In this document: piece by piece, positions 61,301 to 64,000 of the stretch
Position numbering within the stretch: the stretch's first letter is position 1
How the letters are laid out: each line of letters begins with the position of its first letter
Source: an uncultured Geobacter sp.
Lineage (GTDB): Bacteria; Desulfobacterota; Desulfuromonadia; Geobacterales; Geobacteraceae
Assembly (NCBI GenBank): GCA_903915655.1
Contig: CAIWTU010000158.1
Span: 1-64,000, forward strand
Direction: 5' to 3'
Length of the DNA: 64,000 nt
The notes under the pieces: model-generated
Told to the model about the DNA's origin: nothing
Seen by the model: only the letters and a program-made list of their open reading frames with translations
The model's database searches: none
Translations under genes and position numbers: made by a program

Positions 61301-64000
61301 GCCGCCGTCGCCACTTCCGGGCCCCGAAGCGCCCAGACTGACGTCCGTCGAGGCGCCGGCGCTAGGACCGTACAGATTAACCCCACCGAATCCGCCGCCG
61401 GCGCCGATACTCTGGGCCAGGATACCCGTCGAGTCATTGCCGAAGGTTTGGATGCTACTGCTGCTCGTCACCGTAATTGCCCCGCCGTTGCCGCTCGACC
61501 CTGCCTCACCTAAACTGACAGACAGCTCGGCAGCAGCGCCGAGACCGGCGCCGATACTGAAACCGCCATGACCACCGCCGCCGCCAATACTCTGGGCCTG
61601 AATTCCGGTGGAACGATCCCCGAATGTCAATATCTGCGCCCCGGTGTCAGCAATCGCCACGGCATCGGCGTTACTGGCGACGCCCCCCGTGGAACCGAAA
61701 CCTAACCCCAGACCTGCTCCCGGAGCCAGAGTACCGGCGATGCTGAAGCCGCCGTTACCCCCGCCACCACCAATGCTCTGGGCCAGGATGCCAGCGGAAT
61801 CATTCCCCAGGGTACTGATACCGGTAGTGGCGTCGGTATTAATCGTTACGGTACCGGCAGCGCCGCCGGAACCGCTCTTGCCGCCAAAGCTCAAGGCGAG
61901 TTTCGATGCAGAACCGCTGAGATCTCCGGCGACACTAAAGCCGCCATTGCCGCCACCACCGCCAAGGCTCTGTCCGAAGATACCCGCCGAACGGTCCCCC
62001 CGGGTTATGATTGCCACCCCGGTATTGTTGATCGTCACCCCGGAAGCGTCTCCGGCAGCGTCTCCGCTGCCGCCAAAGCTCTGGCTCGGCATATAGCCGC
62101 CACCCATAGTTATGTTACCCAAGACACTGAAACCGCCGTTACCCCCGCCACCACCAATGCTCTGGGCCAGGATGCCGGCGGAATCGTGGCCGTAAACGCG
62201 GCCCGGAGAGCCGGTGCTGATGCTGCTGCTGTTAGTAACGTTAACTGTTCCGGCATCGGCGCCAGAACCACCGCTACCGCCTAAGCTTAACGAGAACTGC
62301 TGCCCCTGACTGATTCCGGCAGCTATGCTGAAGCCGCCGTTGCCGCCGCCCCCCCCCACGCTTTGCGCCAAAATGCCTTGGGAACGGTCACCTACGGTTC
62401 TGATCGATCTTCCAGTGCTGCTAATTTCTACCGCCCCTGCCGTGTTCCCCTCCCCGCCCGATCCGCCGAAGGCTAGGGAAAGCCCATTTTGGACTGTACT
62501 TTGGCCGCCGAGATTGACGACGGCGCTAATACTGAAGCCGCCATTGCCGCCCCCTCCCCCCACGCTTTGCGCCGCAATTCCGGCGGCATCATTACCTGTA
62601 AGAAAGTTCCCGTTCGCCGTGTTCCCGGTGATGATGCTGCTATTGCTGATAACTTGCACAGCCCCGGCGCTGCCGCCGCCACCGCCATTACCGCCCATGG
62701 CCAAACTGAGAGAAGGTCCACCGGCGGACTCTCCGGACCCGACGCTGACGCTGCCACCGCCGTTGCCGCCGCCACCCCCCACGCTTTGACCCAAGATGGC
62801 TGCGGAGGAGTTGCCGTAGGTAATAATAGTGGAACTGGTGCTGGTAACGTTCACGGCATTGGCGTTACCCCCGCTGCCACCTTCTCCTCCCATGGACACC
62901 GACAGACCGGCCACCCCCATTTTACTGGTCTGAGTGGCATCGGTGACCCCGATAGCGATACCGCCGTTGCCGCCGCCACCGCCGACGCTCTGGGCGAAGA
63001 TACCATGGGAGTTATCTCCCGACGTCAAGATATTGCTCATACTGGTCACGGTTACAGCGCCGGCCGAACCGCCGGCGCCGCCTTGGCCGCCAAAGTTAAG
63101 CGCCAATGCAGGTAAAATCGATGGCCTGTTATTGAGGCTGGCTGATAAACTCCAGCCTCCCGTGCCACCGCCGCCGCCGACGCTCTGGGCTGAGACTCCG
63201 GCGGCATTCAAACCAGTGGTGGTAATATATTTGCTATTCTCCCCGGACCCTAAACTTTCGGTCACCGTTACCGCATCCGCATCTCCACCGCCGGAGCCGT
63301 TCACTCCCGAGGCTCCCAGGGAAGCCTTCATCCCCTCTCCGTTCACCGACAGGTTGCCTTTGATTCTAGTGCCCCCCGTGCCGCCGCCACCGCCAACGCT
63401 CTGGGCCAAGATCCCGGGGGACAAATCTCCGGTGGTAGAGATATTGCTGCTGTTTTCGACCAACACGGCTCCCGCTTTGCCGCCGCCTCCCCCCTGGCAA
63501 CCGAGGTACAGTTTGGGAACACCGGCAAAAGAGTAGGCGTCGGTGCCGGCTGCCAGGCTCAGGCTGATACTGCCGTTACCGCCGCCGCCGCCGACGCTCT
63601 GGGCCAGGATCCCTGCGGAATTAACCCCCGAGGTGGTGATCAAAAAACCGGTAGAGTTGACTTGGGCAGCCAAACCGTTGACGGCATCATTCAGACTGTC
63701 GCCGCCGTTCCCGCTATTGCCGCCGATGGAGAGACTGACGTTGGAGATCGGCACATTGGGAGATGGGGTGCTGGTGGCGGCGCTTACAGCCACAGCCATT
63801 GCGCCGTTACCGCCGCCGCCGCCGATACTCTGAGCTAAAATCCCCTGGGAGTCGTCCCCCTGGGTAGTGATATTACTGCTGCTGTTTACTACTACCAGTC
63901 TGCTGGAATTGCCTGTTCCCCCATTACCGCCCAGCGACACCGCCACCGACCCGTTCTTGCCAAAGGCCAGGGCGCCGCTTAAGCCGCCGTTGCCGCCCCC
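58373..64000 (-). CDS. Giant glycine-rich autotransporter, 5' end missing
   Basis: The frame is open to the right edge, so at least 1875 residues are encoded and the start lies outside. The passenger has 17 recognisable copies of (G/A)ILAQS(V/I)GGGGGNGG, spaced about 65-100 residues, each followed by a beta-rich stretch and NSS-I-T-GD-S-GI. A last degenerate copy reads GIFAQSSAGSPGG. Near the C-terminus is a pertactin-like part (GNLTNLGTINPGNSPGVLTVAGSFTQG) and then the autotransporter beta-barrel, ending NINIGLRWQF with the terminal Phe of outer-membrane proteins. The product is a type V adhesin or surface protein. No cleavage site is evident. It is monocistronic here. Confidence 0.9.
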   Translation of the reverse strand, partial: GGGNGGLSGALAFGKNGSVAVSLGGNGGTGNSSRLVVVNSSSNITTQGDDSQGILAQSIGGGGGNGAMAVAVSAATSTPSPNVPISNVSLSIGGNSGNGGDSLNDAVNGLAAQVNSTGFLITTSGVNSAGILAQSVGGGGGNGSISLSLAAGTDAYSFAGVPKLYLGCQGGGGGKAGAVLVENSSNISTTGDLSPGILAQSVGGGGGTGGTRIKGNLSVNGEGMKASLGASGVNGSGGGDADAVTVTESLGSGENSKYITTTGLNAAGVSAQSVGGGGGTGGWSLSASLNNRPSILPALALNFGGQGGAGGSAGAVTVTSMSNILTSGDNSHGIFAQSVGGGGGNGGIAIGVTDATQTSKMGVAGLSVSMGGEGGSGGNANAVNVTSTSSTIITYGNSSAAILGQSVGGGGGNGGGSVSVGSGESAGGPSLSLAMGGNGGGGGSAGAVQVISNSSIITGNTANGNFLTGNDAAGIAAQSVGGGGGNGGFSISAVVNLGGQSTVQNGLSLAFGGSGGEGNTAGAVEISSTGRSIRTVGDRSQGILAQSVGGGGGNGGFSIAAGISQGQQFSLSLGGSGGSGADAGTVNVTNSSSISTGSPGRVYGHDSAGILAQSIGGGGGNGGFSVLGNITMGGGYMPSQSFGGSGDAAGDASGVTINNTGVAIITRGDRSAGIFGQSLGGGGGNGGFSVAGDLSGSASKLALSFGGKSGSGGAAGTVTINTDATTGISTLGNDSAGILAQSIGGGGGNGGFSIAGTLAPGAGLGLGFGSTGGVASNADAVAIADTGAQILTFGDRSTGIQAQSIGGGGGHGGFSIGAGLGAAAELSVSLGEAGSSGNGGAITVTSSSSIQTFGNDSTGILAQSIGAGGGFGGVNLYGPSAGASTDVSLGASGPGSGDGGDVTVVATGNQIVTSGERSSGIVAQSIGGGGGIGWISAAGSVQTNSATLTLGGNNTTGDGGQITLQNSSNISVSAVGAYGILAQSIGGGGGLGSADTGLLALDSASNVSLGGTDYTRGDGGQINITNTGSISTSATGGYGIIAQSIGGGGGLAGYSGRVDINGINLTMPSGDGTSSGIGGNVLLSNSASISTGGIGAIAIVAQSIGGGGGLNLASGNAGSAGGTGRGGNITVTNSGDVSTTGAYAHGIFAQSSAGSPGGPVTGETVTVDNSGTVQVSGAGSSAIYAVSTVTGDTVGAGQISITNESSGILRGASDGTAPIRLSGGSNNIVVNSGLISSAGEPVSGTYATFNQSGQLQCNTLTINTGLFNQTGGINRVNGQLTLESQGGGTGNYNLSGGSLTVETLKIGAGSSFNNSGGTLSYQHLVHNGNFSSDLINTGTLSGSGIITGNLTNLGTINPGNSPGVLTVAGSFTQGASGVHIVEVASASSYDKLVVTGGAANLAGAIAPTLYGGFKPGGNQLFPGVVTATGGINGTFSAIANQQFTPTLSWQTSYNPDRVDLWVNRSYTNAGLNLNGNQQAVGSLLDGFAGVTSGDMDRVLNAIDYLPNSATVRDAFNQLSPEKAGALTDIGFLAANFQMRNLATRTTNLRFLQGEFGGSSLNGGRFGLSSSKLDMIMLAYNGGSVSDLFSGSKELQFSDSRWGFFVDGGASFGKQYTTANQTGYDFTLGGFTVGADFRLRDNLLLGLATGYSNTSSSFFGSGGSVDTNTVPLNAYVAYFPGALYAYGSIGYALNMYDLNRGINFDDIARTASSSTTGDQFNLYGETGYDLKLSRIILTPSATLAYSALWVGGFNEKGADVLNLKVGSQSADSLQTGIGGKITLPLKVCSAKVIPQFYAFYQHEFSNGSRSLNATLSQGGSPFSFQTDAAKRDYALIGGNITVGVTKDLVTQINYNAEVGRGSSTVQNINIGLRWQF

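Noticed and set aside
60566-61513. 315-codon plus-strand frame in the autotransporter
   Set aside because: It is antisense to the glycine-rich repeat array and follows its periodicity.

Overview
The window looks like chromosomal DNA of a Geobacter-like member of the Desulfuromonadota. The evidence is a CxxCH heme-binding protein at the left edge, a GEMM-I (cyclic dinucleotide) riboswitch, a REP-type tyrosine transposase with its palindromes, many envelope lipoproteins and a Wzx/Wzy exopolysaccharide locus. No rRNA, tRNA or CRISPR array was seen. Most genes are of medium GC. Three blocks are visibly richer in GC and look acquired: the radical-SAM maturase (7.6-9.0 kb), a small exported protein (51.5-52.2 kb) and a beta-helix lipoprotein (56.2-58.3 kb).

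0-9.4 kb is an accessory region. It holds a riboswitch-controlled lipoprotein with a thaumatin-like C-terminal half, a REP-associated transposase flanked by inverted repeats and palindromes, an RHH/ParE toxin-antitoxin pair, small orphan genes, and a compact peptide-modification locus: a Nif11-type precursor with a 21-residue core and a radical SAM/SPASM maturase. 9.4-24.2 kb is mostly metabolic and on the minus strand: a B12-binding radical SAM protein, a repeat-rich exported protein, nicotinamidase with a flavoprotein, and an operon-like run of methyltransferase, adenosine/adenine deaminase, a two-domain hydrolase-inhibitor protein, an alpha/beta hydrolase and a 5'-nucleotidase lipoprotein. 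A serine-type transporter and L-serine ammonia-lyase follow.

24.2-27.1 kb is a graveyard of broken secreted-protein genes. 27.1-45.6 kb is a near-continuous minus-strand exopolysaccharide cluster. It contains glycosyltransferases, methyltransferases, Wzz-like chain-length protein, Wzy-like polymerase, Wzx flippase, pyruvyltransferase, WecG/TagA transferase, polyprenyl glycosylphosphotransferase, Wzi-like protein and an SLBB export protein. No nucleotide-sugar synthesis gene lies in the cluster, so precursors must come from elsewhere.

45.7-51.3 kb carries two surface-protein genes, one of them cut short next to a DUF4338 (DruA-like) gene, followed by a HigBA-like toxin-antitoxin pair and an OLD-type ATPase/TOPRIM protein; together these may be a small defence or mobile island. 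51.5-64 kb encodes exported proteins: a phosphatidylinositol-phospholipase-C-like enzyme, an acid-sphingomyelinase-like phosphodiesterase, a beta-helix lipoprotein, and a giant glycine-rich autotransporter that runs off the right edge. The main themes are surface polysaccharide, secreted proteins, and small mobile or defence modules.
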